Assembly: GCA_037954325.1 (NCBI GenBank)
Contig: JBBMNZ010000017.1
Coordinates: 15,019,501-15,083,500, forward strand
DNA from: Fistularia commersonii
Taxonomy: Eukaryota > Chordata > Actinopteri > Syngnathiformes > Fistulariidae
Reading direction: 5' to 3'
Length of the DNA stretch: 64,000 nt
The translations under genes were made by a program, and so were the position numbers. This document shows, one piece after another, positions 25,691 through 40,200 of the stretch. The first letter of the stretch is position 1. Every line of letters starts with the position of its first letter. The notes beneath the pieces were generated by a model. That model did not search any database. It saw nothing but the letters and a program-made list of their open reading frames with translations, and was not told the DNA's origin.

Positions 25691-27683
25691 CGCCATCAGA
25701 GCCGTTTGGCAACTCGTGCCGATACGCAAGTTTCGGAGCATCAGTGTGGTGACTGGAAGTGATTTGTGTCGTCTACCATGTGTCCAGCACTTCATTTACC
25801 CTCATTTGTTTTCTTCTTTAGTGATATTTTTTTCTTCTTTCTTAGTCGTATGACGAACAAAGGTGTCACATTGAGCCGCTAAATCCGAATGTGTCACAGA
25901 CTCTCAGAGATTGAATTTCTAATTACAGTCTGTGACATCACAACAAAGACTTTAACGCACATTTGACACGCAAACATGAGTCGAGCTTCGGAAAATATTG
26001 CAAAGAATTCTGTCTTCCAGCCCGTTTTGCTGTTCTTGCAAGAACAGCTTGTCTCTGCGTGTCTGTTTTTGGGCTCATGTACTTTGTATTTTTTTGTTTT
26101 TTGTAGCTTACTGATAAATAAACTATGGACATGGAGAAAGTGCTTAAAATATTCATTGTATTTGTAACAATAAATCCCTGCGGAAAACCATGAAATGGGG
26201 TATTTCCTGGCCTCAATGTTCATATATTCCCATTTTGTCGACTGTTTAAAAATCAAGAGGACCATTCACGTCTCTTTTTGCTGTATTATTGGCGCTTTCA
26301 TAATTTTTTCATTCGGATGAAAAGAAATTGAATTGGTTTTATAAGGAATTTTAAATCTTTCTTCTTATTGTTGATTTGATAAGCAAAGCTCAATAGAGGA
26401 AATGCAAGAAAACCGTTTTATTTGTTTTAAGCCTGTAGTTTTAAGAAATGTCACTCCAAAACAAATTTAAAATGTTCCCGATAAATGAGGACTCACATGA
26501 TTCTGATGAGAGATCTCACAAAAAGCACTTTGTCTCATCGTGGTCGATGTTTGTTTTGATCTAAAGACTAATGTATGATGCTGACAGCATTATTATGGAA
26601 CACAAATCCGGCCCGATAGCATCAAACATCCATCCCTGCGGTCGAAGTTATTTCAGCTCTTTTATTTGTAACTTAGTTGGCTTGGTCACATGTGTCGATA
26701 TATCCGGGACTGTCCCTGAAGCTGCTTTTCCCTCATTTTGCTCCTCACCCTTACGTTCAGAAACGATATTTTAAGCAGGCCCTGAATCATCCTGACAAAC
26801 CGTGCAGAGGGACTTGCTGTATCAGAACTGACTACATGACCTGCTTTGTACTCTGCAACTCTTTAACTGTGCCTTTTATTCCGTATGTTGTTCTATATTT
26901 TTTTTTTACTTTTTCTCTCCGCACAACCCGAGGGATTCAGGGTCGAGAGGGTTTGGATAAATTTATTCAAACAAATTTCCAAAAGAACGTATGCAGAAGA
27001 AAATCTACTCAACCAACAGTACATGAGAGTGGCAATTTTTTTACAAAAATACTTTTTTTTTGCCCAATCACATTGGGCTAAATGATTATCACAACAGTTA
27101 CAGAGAATATGATAATTTGACTAAACAGAACATGCTGAATCTCCTGTACATGCTATAAAAAAAATATTTACACTCATTCAACATGAATGCGCAAATTTTC
27201 ACGACCATGAGCAAACTGTTAAACTGGTGATATTTTCACTGTCAATGTAAGATGGAAAGCTATCGGAAACAGTGATCCAATGGCCCAGTTGATGTTTTGT
27301 TCTTGTCAAAAAGGTTATAGTCTAAACCTATGCTTATACTCAAGGCTGTAGTAATGATTACGTTGTCCTGTAACGCGTCATTTTAGCGTCAGTTGTCTTT
27401 ACGTGTGTAAATACAGAAGGGAAAATATTAGAAACGTCATCTTATAAGATGAAATTCAACACAACCTCAAGCTGAACGCGAAAAAAACGTGTTGGTAAAA
27501 CATGGATTCTCACCATCCAACGCATTTGTCTTTTGCTTGAAAACAAGTAAACAAGAGGAGGTTCTACTACGGGTTGGATATGGTTTGCAAACCATATTTT
27601 GTTACATTTATGACAAAAATTAAGCAATAGGTCAAAAAAAAAAAACATTTGAAACGGTACATCAAAGTGTTATGCCATACCTT
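25691..27683. other. Region 3' of sema3d, no second gene seen
   Basis: AT-rich, without recognisable coding sequence or transposon ends. Part of it may be 3' UTR if a distal polyadenylation site is used. Confidence 0.5.
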
Positions 27684-27689
27684 TTTATT
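27684..27689 (-). terminator. Possible polyadenylation signal of sema3d
   Basis: AATAAA on the minus strand, about 120 bases after the TGA. Other AATAAA copies lie farther down in this AT-rich stretch, so the real 3' end may be more distal. Confidence 0.25.
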
Positions 27690-27806
27690 TCCAAGTTACA
27701 TTTTCCTTGCTCCAAGGCATATCTGTTATTGCTGCGTCTGCAGTTCGGCGTCATATATTCATCGTCCAGCAGTACATTAAGTGTTTTTTTAGCTTTCGCT
27801 CGTCCC

Positions 27807-28271
27807 TCACTGCTCTGCTGCCCTCACCACCCTTGCTTCCTCAAGTCTGTCAGTCTCTCTATGTTTTACTCTGTGATGTCGCCTGTTCCTACTCTTCCTC
27901 ATTTCCTGGATGTGTTTCCATTTCCCGACTAATAGGCCTCTTCCTCGTGCTTTCGAAAGTCTCTTCTCCAACCAGAGGGAATCGCAATACTCCTCTAAAG
28001 AACTGATGGGGGAGTTCATGAGTCTCAGGTAGTCTTTATAACGTTGACGTGATTCCCCGATGTGCCGTAGCTCCATCAAGGGGTCGTCGCTAGGCTTCGG
28101 TCTTCCCTCCAGTTGTCCGTAAGTGACGGGCTGCAGCGTGACCCTTAAAAGAGTGTGGGTGAAGTGAGTGTGTTCCTGAGCAACACAGATATACACACCA
28201 GCATCGGAGGCGTGGAGGGTGCGAATTAGGAGGCCTCGATCGGTTTGGACGACACGATCGTCCGGCTTGGC
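27807..28271 (-). CDS. sema3d: sema3d coding exon 17: Ig-like domain end, basic tail and stop
   Basis: A 465-bp terminal coding exon, residues 653-806. Begins AKPDDRVVQTDRGLLIRTLH, then SDAGVYICVAQEH with the second Ig cysteine C681. Next come a linker and SRQRYKDYLRLMNSPISSLE with EEYC (C748, by homology the interchain disulfide cysteine). The tail is GKWKHIQEMRKSRNRRHHR, the basic neuropilin-binding region. The last residues (about 787-806) are longer than in mammals and unlike them. Acceptor CTTACAG|GCCAAG. Stop TGA. Confidence 0.95.
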   Translation of the reverse strand, partial: AKPDDRVVQTDRGLLIRTLHASDAGVYICVAQEHTHFTHTLLRVTLQPVTYGQLEGRPKPSDDPLMELRHIGESRQRYKDYLRLMNSPISSLEEYCDSLWLEKRLSKARGRGLLVGKWKHIQEMRKSRNRRHHRVKHRETDRLEEARVVRAAEQ

Positions 28272-31200
28272 CTGTAAGAAATGGAGAAAATAATTGTTTA
28301 TTCAAATATAAACTTCGCTACAAGAGCGAGCGCATCGCGTGGAAAGTCGTAAAATGTTAAACGGCCTTTCTTGTTCATGAAACGGAATATTTTATGGGGA
28401 CAAAAAAGGGATTTCATGAAAAAAAATTCAAGGAGAAATAAACCTAGAAATCCATTTTCCAAGCTGGATATGGCAAAATTAACTCATCCACATCCTTAAC
28501 CTGCTTCCTTCAAGATATAATATTCCATATTTGTCAGGGCTTTGGCCTGGTTTGTGAATTTATGCATGAAAACTCCTGGTTTATGTGCGAAATAATGCAT
28601 CACGCCAGGTTTCAAGGTAACCATGTGCTTACTTGACAAAAGTTACGAATGTGCTTGGAAATCTGCTGATCTGGGATGAGGTGCTGGTTTTTTTGGGTGT
28701 CTGGTTTCACTAACAAACACTTTGCTAGTGAAGACAACTAATTGTGATTTTTTTTTTTTTTTTTTCCTGAGTAACATGGTCATGAACCCTGAAACAGGAA
28801 ACACACTAAATTGGGTGTGTTAAGTGACACCCACCATGTTGGCGGGAGGCTCATTTTGTGGTGTAGACAGATATTTAGAAGCTTGATGAGTGTTTGATCA
28901 ATGACCACCTGCACAGTAAACGATCTAGCATGCCTGTGCGCACGTGTGACCACGTGGGAAAATGCACTTTGCCTAATAATATTGGTAAGATTTGACCAGT
29001 AACATAGTTCAGTGAGATTTGCAATAATGTATTGTTGGCACTGAATGGAATGCAACGTTTTAACAAACTGGCTAAAATATGTAATATGTAGTAATAATTG
29101 ATCCTTATTAAAAAGTGATACGTTTAAAGGCTCAGGATTCAGACTAATAGAAACAACTTGTTTCCACTAGCGTTTGTTTGTACTTATGTAACAAGCTGAT
29201 GACTAAAAATATAGACTTGTAAAAGGGTCTAATAGGTACGCTGTAAGCAGTAACTCTAAATGGTGTGCTGAATTTTATGGCGCTCTCTTTTCTATTAAGC
29301 ATCCATCATGATTCACCGGGTGGCACGGCTGCTGTTGGGACTTAAAACAACACAGCTGTTGTCCGACAACAGAAAAGACCTCGAGAGTGTGTGTCCAAGC
29401 AAACGTGGGTGCTTCAAAAGCATACCACCCCCACCGTTGTTCACACACCGCGGGAATTGTAACCGATACAAAAGCTCGGGGTAAAAATCAGACACTGAAT
29501 ATTTGTGCGTGTATTAGCACTTCTATAACACTTGTTATATGAGTATATGTTACGTGAGTGTTATACGAGTAACGGCTTGTTGCTGTTTTTTCTGTCTGTG
29601 TCAAACTCTGACACTGATGATGTGTTGTCCAGCCAGATGCAGACCCAAAGACCCCACAGAGTCTGCGAACCTTGACCTTCATTCACATTTGACGGACTAG
29701 TCTGCCTTCTGTCATTTTTGCCTTCTGTCATTTTGCACACACACACAGCTCGAATGGCAAAACACAGTGCAAAATTCATATTCCTCTCATTAAAGTCTCT
29801 TTTCCCCTTTTTTCCATCCAGTCTGTGGGCAAATGTGACCAAAGTACAACGCCAGACGTGAAATCGCCCAGATGGTGGGACTCATTTTGTGTCTGAATAT
29901 TTTTTTGGACACGGGCATTCATGATTAGCGATTAATCCAATAAGTTGTGACATAAAGATATTGCAATCGAATACACATAGTGAGTTATTTGGTGTGAAGT
30001 CCTGGTGTTTGTAAACAATTGTGCACGACGGTGGGGTTTCCAAATGACGGCTGGATTTCAATACTTCTTTTCGTAAGACCCGCTTTGTTTTAATGAACAT
30101 GTGTGAATCATTTAGCGTCATCCATGCTTTTCTCATTATTAGTTATTGAGGTGAGCCAGCTCCAGGCTCTGGTAGGTAAATAGACCTCTCCGCACACACA
30201 AACACACACAGGGAAGCCTCTTCTACGCACATCGTGAATGGATGATTCTTACGAGGAGTTACAGCGAGTTTGTCGGTAATAGATCGATCCATGCTGTCTA
30301 CATTAAGTGCTGAAAAAATGCGGGGAGAAACAAAATAACATGGGGAGCGGTCAAGGCGAATTGCGCAAATGCAAACACCGTGAGGACACGATGCGGAGTG
30401 AGCAAAAGGTACGAGGTGAGAGCGAAGAGTGAGGAGAGACAAAGGTCGACCTGATGAGGAGGCTGAAGAACTGAGGACGGGAGGAGATGACATACGGGGG
30501 GGAGCTGGAGGGGAGGAAAAAGTCCAGAGGTTAAAATGAAACAGACACTTCAAACAGAAAACACATGCCCAGATTGGGTGTTATTGCTCCATCCTGTTCA
30601 GGCCTGGTATTAACATGCTTCTTGAGTGATTCAATCACGAACGGACAACTATAAGTGCAGGTGTGAACACATCGATATCACGAGGAAACAACGACGACAT
30701 TCAGAAGTGGTCTAACATTCTTCGAGTGAAATGCAAAAACCGCCTCCTGAACTGTGACCTTCTGTGTCAATAGTATATAATCATTGATTCAATAAATGTT
30801 GTTGTACGATATTGACATCCACACACAAAGTCCTCACTCGCTCACGTTAATAGCTGCTCCATCATCATATTTCCTTTCCACAACATGGTTTATCGTCGTC
30901 CCGAAAAAAGAGAAATCGGAACATACTGGCCTACTATGCTGTTAAACATCCATTGCAGGGGTCGGTAACCTTTTTGACTGGGAGAGCAATAAAAGCCAAA
31001 TATTTCTTGATGTTTCATCGAGAGCCATATAGTATTTTAAACGCACAAAAAATGAAAAATGTCTTACTTTTAGTGCGACCTCTGGTGCTGCATGGAGTTG
31101 CTCGAAGTGCTGCTTTATATTTGACCGTTTCATCTATGCAATTTTATCATCGCATATTAGACGTACCGCAGATCCAAATGCAAATTCCTCTGTCCACGCA

Positions 31201-34200
31201 GCCTGGGATGCACGGTTATCATCGTTTTTTTTTTTCTTTTTTGACATCTTTTCCGTTACGAGGGTTGATGCAGATAAAGTAGTTGGCTATTTGATAAAAT
31301 TAATTTCTCCACCTTTGAAGGACGGACGCCAATGGTTCCCAACCCGACCGACGGGTCTTCAAAACTAATTTCTTACTTTAAAATGTCACAGTATTATGAA
31401 GAAATCTTCTTCTTCTTTCGGTTTTTCCCTTCAGGGGTCGCCACAGCGAATCAACTTTCTCCATCTAACCCCTAAAATTATCATGAAGAAATATCACAAG
31501 TATTTTAAAATCGGTTCCAAACTGATTTTTTCTTTTTCAACTCAAAATTGTCTTGGAGCCACATGGCATCACCAGAAGAGCCATATATGGCTCGCGAGCC
31601 ATAGGTCCCTGACCCCTGATCTATTGGTAGTAATTATATTATAAATACAGAGTAGAGGGTTTAGAGACGGCTATTTTTTCATTTTAATCAGCAACAAATA
31701 CATGAGTCAGAACATGTATCGCTTTTCCCGATATATGGCAAAGGAATCAGGACCTAGTATCCGTTCCTGGTTCATAAAGATAATGTATGTAGTACATACC
31801 GAGTAAATCGGTGTGATTATTTGCATATTAAGTGTGGGATGACCTCTATTCATGGGTTTTCACTGGAGACACAGAGGTGAAATTAGGTTTGGTATGAAGG
31901 GACCATAGAAGAAGCAAGTCTACAGCAAACCTGAAGTTTTATGAGGCTGAATAATCTCAAACCTGGAACTATCTGGATTAACAGGAAGCAATTATTAGAA
32001 TTAATCTACATTTTTCATCTAATTTGATTGGTTTGGAATGTTTCTATGCTCGTGTCACACGTGCCGACATTTGCGTTGCGCTGGAAAACACACAATCTAC
32101 CATTCAGACCATGAGGTTTTTGACAACGCTCGCGATTTCGGTTTGTTATCCGAACAAACCGAGACAAGCGATCATAGGATATTAGATGTTGCGTCAAACG
32201 AAACAGATGCAAAAGGGTCCAAGGATAACAATTGGACTTTGTTTTATAGCTGCGGTCGTGCAGCCGACAAACACGCCGAGGTCAAAACCTAGACAGTAAT
32301 TCTCTCAGACTGCAGTAGTTTCATATTGTATGGGTCAGTGAAGGTCATGTTAGTTTAGTCTGACATTAGACTCACATGACCTATCAATTACTTCGCCAAT
32401 TAATCAAACAACGGAAAGTTTTAGGCATCGAGAGCTCTTGTTGCAAAAGGATCTGCCCGAGGTGTTTAACCACTGAGAATTTTCATTTCTTTAAAAATGA
32501 CAGGGGAAAATATAGCATTTGTTGTAGAGAGTAGAGCATATTTAAGTTAGGACTCTATTTGTATTTCCATAAATCAAAAGGTCAAATTTCTTGTGAAATA
32601 ATGTTTTCAGCAGCGATTTAACAAAGACGGAGTCTTAACGATAATCATACTGAATTAAATTCACCATTCGCAATAATTGATTAAATTGGTCAAATAACAT
32701 TTCATTTATTTTGTATGAATTTAGGCTCACACAGGGACGGGAATATTCTCACAAAGTTAAACTTTCTATACTTCACATTATAATCATTTCAAGCATGAGA
32801 TTAATCCACCCCTCTGTATTTTTTTTTTTTTTTTTTTAGCTTCTCAACAGACAGCCCAGCAATTCTGGGGGAGGAAAAATTCCGACATCCGGTCCTTTAT
32901 CACTTTACTCGGAGTACAATAGGTCACATATCGTTGCATGCTTAGACGCACAAACACAAAAAATACCCCATTGTGTTAATTACCCCGAAACACATGGCTG
33001 TCCGTAGGGATCACTCTGTTGTGATTTTCGCTGCGGGGGATCGTAAAGTGACACACACATAAATACATATACGCATAAGCACACACGTACACACAAGCAA
33101 AACACGGGGCTTTCTGCTGCGAGGGCCCATAAAGGAAGGCATGGGGTTTGTGGCCCCTGCACCTGTCTGTGTGTTTATATTCACCCCTGGGAGAGAAGAC
33201 AAGAGACTGGTTGAGGGAGTAAACAAAGGAAGTGGAAGCGGGGTAAGAGAAGAGGTGTTAGAGGTTTGACTGGTGAGCTAGTAACGGGTGGAAGCGGGTT
33301 AACCAGCTCGGATCGGGGAGGAAAGTGAGCGAGCAGCTTTCTTTTGTCCCGTTCGGTGGACGAGTGTCACCATCGCATGAGATTCCAGCGGTAAGTTGGA
33401 AAATGAAATATTCAAGATTTCTTCAATTGTGTCTAGACACCAGGAAACTCAGCGGTCGGCATACATTACATTACATTACATTACATTGCATTTGGCAGAC
33501 GCTTTTATCCAAAGCGACTTAGAATAGAGGACATAGGGACTGCAAATACACTTGCAAATACACGATCCACAGGAAATATACAGAACAGTAAGCTTGGGTT
33601 AGTGAGTTGTTTTTTTTTTTTTTTGACAGAGACACACATACGTACACACACACACACACACTGCATAGCTCTGCATAGCATACTTTTCGAAAGATATTTT
33701 CTGCACACCACTGGCGAGAAGTGTGGTTTCTTATAAAAATGAGTTTAAAAGTAATCTCCCATGGTTTTAAGTCAGCATCCTTTTTTTTTTTCTTCAAAGA
33801 CTAAACATTTCGTAAATCCACACCAACAAAGAGATATGATTTAATTCCGGGAACTCACGGGGTGCGTGCTACGTTCTTAGCTACGTACAAAACGGATCTG
33901 ACATTAGGGGATTTCAGTATGCCATTAGCCGTGATTTGTGTGCGCACAATCGACGCTGTGTTAATAGATTCCCCCAGGACAGGCGAGACGAGCAGAAATG
34001 TTATTCGGGACACAAACACTGGCTCACGTGTTCGTGGCTCGGTCCTGAGTGTACGCCGGTCTTCATATCGTAATATCTCATAATGTACTCGTGTACACGT
34101 AAGAAGCAGATATATGCTGGGACGGTGAAACGTCCCTGTGACCTTCACCAACCCCCCCCAAAAAAAAAGCAAAAAGCATGTCCAACATGTTACCCTGGAG

Positions 34201-37200
34201 GAAAAAGAGTGAAGCGAAAGAAGATGGGGAAATTGTGTGTGTGTGTGTGTGTCTTCACATCGTGATGTTTAAATGAGCAAACTGCCTGACCTCTTCCCTG
34301 CGTTCCGACCCGGTTCGCTGAATGTACCACCGGATCTGAGCCTGTTGAGATTTGGGGATGCACTCGAGGAAAGTGGAGTTGTTCTGGATCCCAAAGACAA
34401 CCTTCTCCTCTAATGGTCTCCCACCAAGACCTTTAGAGAACAACCATGTTATTAATATAGAGCCGAAAATGAAGAAATTCATCACAGCAACACACGATAA
34501 CCTCAATATACCGTCTTCTGCATCCCAGCACTGGCTGGCAGGGTCTCCGTACTTAATGTCCTGCCTTCTTGCCCTCCTGGAAATAAAGAAACACGCAATG
34601 TTTAGTTAAATAATACTACATGTCCTATTACCCTTTTTGGTTTACAGGATATTAACATTTTCTTGGTATTTTCTTTTAATCTAGTGCCAAAACACAATAA
34701 GGGCAAAGCATGGGAATATAAAACTATTGTAATGATATATTAACATCATTTCTTTTATGGCCTGAAAAACTTTATGGTATCGGAATGTTAAATATTGACT
34801 GGGCTCAACCCCGAAAGGCGCACAAATTGATTTGGCATGATGCATTCAATGCGTTCTTTTTTTGTCCTGCAATCTTCTTTTTAGTAAAAAAAAATAGCGT
34901 TTCATTGCTCGACAGAGTCAGACAACACACGGGTCTGCAGCCTCTGATGCTACTTTATACGTAAAAGGTTTTACTGTCACGGGAAGAGAAAAAAAGAAAA
35001 TTTCAACCGGTTGTATGTTTTGCGAGAGTCCAAATGTGGGAAGTGGGGTGCTTGACATTTACCTAGTATTAAAGTTTCAAAGCAGCCTTACATATGATTT
35101 AAGCGACCCCTCTTTGCTGGTAACTTCACGTACACGTATACGTTTCACTTGCCGACATGCACAACATCCATGCTTGCCCACAAAACCCAGAAGGAGTCCA
35201 AAAGTCATTCTCTCTCCATCAATCTATCATCTTCTATACAGTTCAACCATAGACTGTCACTCTTTACGTACAAAAATTGAATTATTGTTCTGGAAAATCT
35301 AGATTTAGATTTTTTTTTTTCGCCTAAGTAAAGGTGAGTGAGAAACATGTCCGAAAAAATGAATAGGTAAATAAATAACGGTCATGTTTTATTTTTTTTT
35401 TTTCTCAAGGTTTTCTTCAGTTGAAATTGATGCCACCTCCACTCAGCTTTTGTAAGTGATGGAACATCTGTTAGGTTACACTCACTGATACTTTGAAGAT
35501 CAGCTTTCTAAAAGCCCCTGAGACCATTAGTGGAGCCACCATTTTTTTTTTTTTTTCTTAAAAAAACTTCAGCAGGCAGCATAACAGCATCCCCACTGGC
35601 CAGAAATGTCACGGTGACCCCGAACTCTAGGGTACAGATGTTGTCAAATCTAGATCACGGGTGGGCAAACTACGGCCCGCGGGCCACATCCGGCCCGCTG
35701 GTCTTTTTAAGCCGGCCTGCCAAAGATCGGGACAGAATTCATACTTGATGTGAATGATTGGATCAATGAATGCGGGAGCTCAAACAGGAGATTATTTCAT
35801 TTTTGGAGCTACTTGAGAACACTTTTTCTGAGCTGAATGACACAGATTAGCTTCGTGATTTAGCCTTTGCTATGGACACACTGACACACACGAATGAGCT
35901 GGACGTGAAGCTACAAGGGAAAAACTGGTTTGTACATTAAATGCAGGCAAACGTCAGAGCCTTCAAAACCAAGCTGTTTTTATTTTCAAAGCAAATGTCA
36001 GACGAGTCTGATTCTTAAAAATGCTTTTTTTTTTTTTTTATACGTATCATATCCTGTGCTGACCCGACCCGTCTGTCAAATTTTAAAAGCCAATGCGGCC
36101 CCTGTGCCTTAAAGTGCGCAAACACAGGCGGAAACACAGACACACACACTTGCACAACCAACACTTTTGCATTCGAGGGCTAGAAACCCCATAAAAGTCT
36201 GCTGAAGAATAAAATTAAGAAAATACAGATTACGTTAAAACAATTTAAAATCAACTATAAAAAATATACAACTATGACTATGAATCCTAGAGGCTAATCC
36301 CACAATAAAGAACCAGCCTGAGGAAGTCTGGTCAACATAGCAGAGAAATATTTTTCCCTATTTTAATGAGTCTCGGGGTCTGTCATTTTCACAACAATAA
36401 TAAAAAAGGTTGAGAGAGAGAAAGTTTGACGAGACTACTTCCCATACCGTTTATTTGCATAGGACTCTAAAAACAAATACCTCTTGGATGTCGGGATGTA
36501 CCGCGAACATGTTTGCCCGTCCCATGCGCAGTAGGGATCTCGTGCCAGGCAGCATTCGGCACAAGCTTGTCCGTATAGATGACATCGGCTGAGTGAAACT
36601 TGGGCGAGGCCTTCACGCGAACCCACGTAGAGTTGTTGCTGCAGTGAGACGTAAAACACTGCTGTAAGTGATTTAAACACATTTTAAGTTCAGTATTTAT
36701 CTGTTTATTTAAGAAGCAAATAAAGAAGTCAAAAATGTAAGGTTAAACTGCTCATACGATGCTATATTTAATGTAAAAACAGACATTTGGTGTCTCTCGG
36801 CACAGGGATTGTATGAAATTTTGTCCGCTAATGGCGTTTGGTATTGATAAACCACATTGCGACTGTTTGTTATTATCAGTGTATTTTTAAGCATGCTGGT
36901 AATAACGCATTTCAAGTTCACTATTTATCTATTTTTTTTCTACAAATAATGATAACAGTAATAAAAAAATCTCAAGATATAATGTAAAACTGCACAAAAA
37001 AATATATATATTGAATGTAAAAAGTTCCTCGGGTCCCTCTCTGCAGGGGGAATGCATGGAGTTTGTCTTGCTAATGATGTCTTGCATTTATAAACCACAT
37101 TCTGACTGTTTATGATCAACAGTCCATTTGTAAAAGGTGTTTGTAATTACTCTTTGGCATCAAATAATAACCATACAGTTCTTTTTTGAATAGGTGTGAA

Positions 37201-40200
37201 AGCATTAAAACAATGGCTCATTTAAATTCTTTTACGCCGCATGAAACAAAACACAATAACTTCAGAATTTCTCAGCATTAGGAATTTTCCTTTTGCTTTA
37301 AAAAAGTTCGGATCTGCTCTAACTCGTCTGAGGGTATTTTAGATTCCTACACAGATCTTTCACCTTGTAGAAACAGAGGATAAGCATTCACACGCGAACA
37401 CACACACCTTCGGTTTACGTACATCCACACACGGCACGCAGGTTAAATGCTGATGGGAATTAATGTAAACCGTGATGCAAATTGAAATGTGTACCGACAA
37501 CCCCGACTCTTAGATAATGAGGCAGAAGTGTCGAAAGTGCGCGGCAGATGTTTGGAAAGCCCGCAGAGGAAAGAGACAAAATGAGCAGAGCAAGTCATAA
37601 CATCCGGGATCAAAATCCCAGGATCATTAAGGTTTAGGAGGAAACCTTTTTTTTTTTTTCTGTCTGTACAAGACATATAGAAATGGCCCTCTTTTCTGGA
37701 AGCCTCATACACATACATCCACTTTTAAGCAAAGTCATGTGTCTCAGTATATATTTGGTATATATATATAAGAAGCCTCATCCTTTTTCTAAGTATCGCC
37801 ACAATCCAGCTAATGTGGGTTTAGTTTCAGCAGGAGGCAGAAAAAACTGCAAAGAGGAATAAAAAAAAAAAGAAGATAGCGAATGATGAGAAGATCACAC
37901 CTGTTTAGAAGATAACTCCATACTGAGAATGGGAGTGGGAACCTGAAACAGACGCACAAACAATATTTGCCATCTTGAAAACTTTTCTTGAATACTCTAC
38001 CAGTCAGTTATATTGAAAAAAAGCGCTAAAAAAGGGGTTATAATTGATCTTTGACTGTGGCGCCATCATCGTCTGCACTGTTTGAGGATTTGTCAGTCAA
38101 ACCTGGAACACTTGAAGTTCTTCAAGTACCACTTCCTCTGTTGACCAGTTGTCTTGCGTGATGCTCACCACCTTCAAAACTGTTCCAGCATCTTCAGTGC
38201 GACAAATAAATGGGAAGAGTCAGTGAAAAATGAATCACATCTGTGAGGTTCAAGTATTATTTTCATCTGACGAGCAGTGACGCCCTTCAGGACAGATGTG
38301 TAGATTCTTGTCTTAAGTTCAACAACAGACCACTTTTTAATCTCCATATGCTCATTTTGTGTTGAATGATCACGACGCTTTAAGAAATATGTCAATAACA
38401 AAAAATAAAAAAAGTAAAAATTGCTCAAAATTATAAAAACAGTATTGGATTTAGGTTGAAAATGACATCTGCTAATTCTATTATATGAGAGAAGACAAAC
38501 AGTGCCCTCTGGAGGACAGATGGGCGGAGGGGATGCTGACCTGTTCCCAGGAAAAAGACTTCGTACTGTCCATCCTCTGCTGAAACTCTGTCCACCACGA
38601 TCTGGGTCAGGGTGTAGTCCACGTGAACACGTGTGAACACGGGCCGCCCGGTCAGCGGGTAGACGGAGCGATGCATCAGCGGGTGAAAGCGAATGAAACT
38701 GATAACCTCGTCTGGGAAATCTTTGGTGGTCTTGATCCTGGGATCATATGTTTTGCTGGGACACTAGAGCACAGGGCGATATTATTAATATTAATATTTT
38801 ATTGTTGATATTAATATTACTCACATGAACAGTCACACTTCTTGATTATTCAATTTCCTTGGAATAAAAGAAACTGTTCAAAGATCTTTTTTGTGACCTC
38901 ATTTTGGTGCATAGTGCCCTCTAGTGGTCATAGAAAGTATTGCACCCATCTGTGCATATCTGAAATGTGCAATGTTTTGGGCTTTCCTTTTTAATGTATT
39001 TATATCTATATTTTGTCCATTGATTACTTCTCTGCTTATCCCTAGAGCCCCTTGACGTGTAAAACTACAATTATTAACGTGTAAAGTGACGACACATCAA
39101 GACGAGCCTTGGAAATATGTGACAGCCTTTGTAGAATTTCATTATCAATTCCATCAGCGTACTCATTGTTTTAGTGAATTTGTGAAAAATAGAATGATTT
39201 TTTTGGCAAGGAGTGACTCAACACTGCCGTTTGCGTTGCGCACCACGCACCGTTCCAGGACGAGGATATGGTATTCTTCCTTCATATTCCACCCATCGGT
39301 GATCCGGACCCTCTTTGTGTGCATAAGGTCCATTGAAGGCGGCCCTTATGTCTGCCATGCTGTACACACACACAGCTGAGCCACGCAAAATAGAGCTGAA
39401 GAAAAAGTGCAATCAAAAGATCAAAGTTAAGATGATTGGAAAAAAGTGTGTGTGTGTGTGTGTGTGTCGGGAGTGACACAGGAGTTGTGATTCCCTACCT
39501 GGACGTGGTGAAAACTGCATATATAATGGGATTTTTGGCATCTCTGGTCTCAAGCATAAAAATATCCTCTGCAAAAAAGGTAATATCAGGCAATTTTTAG
39601 GTATTTAACCTCTTTTTTTCTTATCTTATCCAAAGTCAGTGAGCCAGTAGTGCTTTATTGAATCGAAACACTTACGAAGCTCGTCAAAGTGTGTGTCCAC
39701 TCCGTCTGGACCGGGAATGGAGCACACAAGCCTGGCTTTGAGGAAAGTGGTCCACTTGTTGGTCAAACTCCTCAGCCCGCCCACGTCATTCTGAAACACA
39801 ACCGCAAACGCCGTCACTAAACCGCAGGCAGCTGCACTACCGGGCCAAAAGGGCGACCACATCAATGAGACACACTTTACACTAAACTTAAATCTTTGTC
39901 GTGCATGACGTCGAGAGACAACACACACAGGGAGGCGGGAGGGGCTCCTATTTCCTGCGCTAATTAGGAAAATAAACAGGTGCACGATATTCCACTTGCA
40001 TTTAACCTGCACCATGGAGACGTGCTTGTTAGTTTAATGGCCGGAGTAAATGAGAAGACAAAAGGAGAGAGATTAAGAGGGAGAGAAGGGGGTAAGACAT
40101 TAAATAAGGGGGAGAATTCAAGGACAGCGTGCTGGGAGACAGTACAAAAATGAAAGAGGCAGCTGAGTCATAAAGCGAGCTTTATCTCGGCTTATGAATG

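Larger units (their letters stand above)
28272..34290 (-). other. sema3d: sema3d last coding intron (about 6.0 kb)
   Basis: Between coding exons 16 and 17. It holds one complete hAT element, a nested LINE tail, a SINE-tail element, and T runs at 28748-28765 and 32820-32838. No exon-like frame was found inside. Confidence 0.85.

Noticed and set aside
36639..36660. Alternative acceptor TTACAG upstream of the PSI exon
   Set aside because: It would add 20 bases and break the reading frame with exon 13. CTGCAG at 36639-36640 keeps the conserved SSKQ-QQLY junction.
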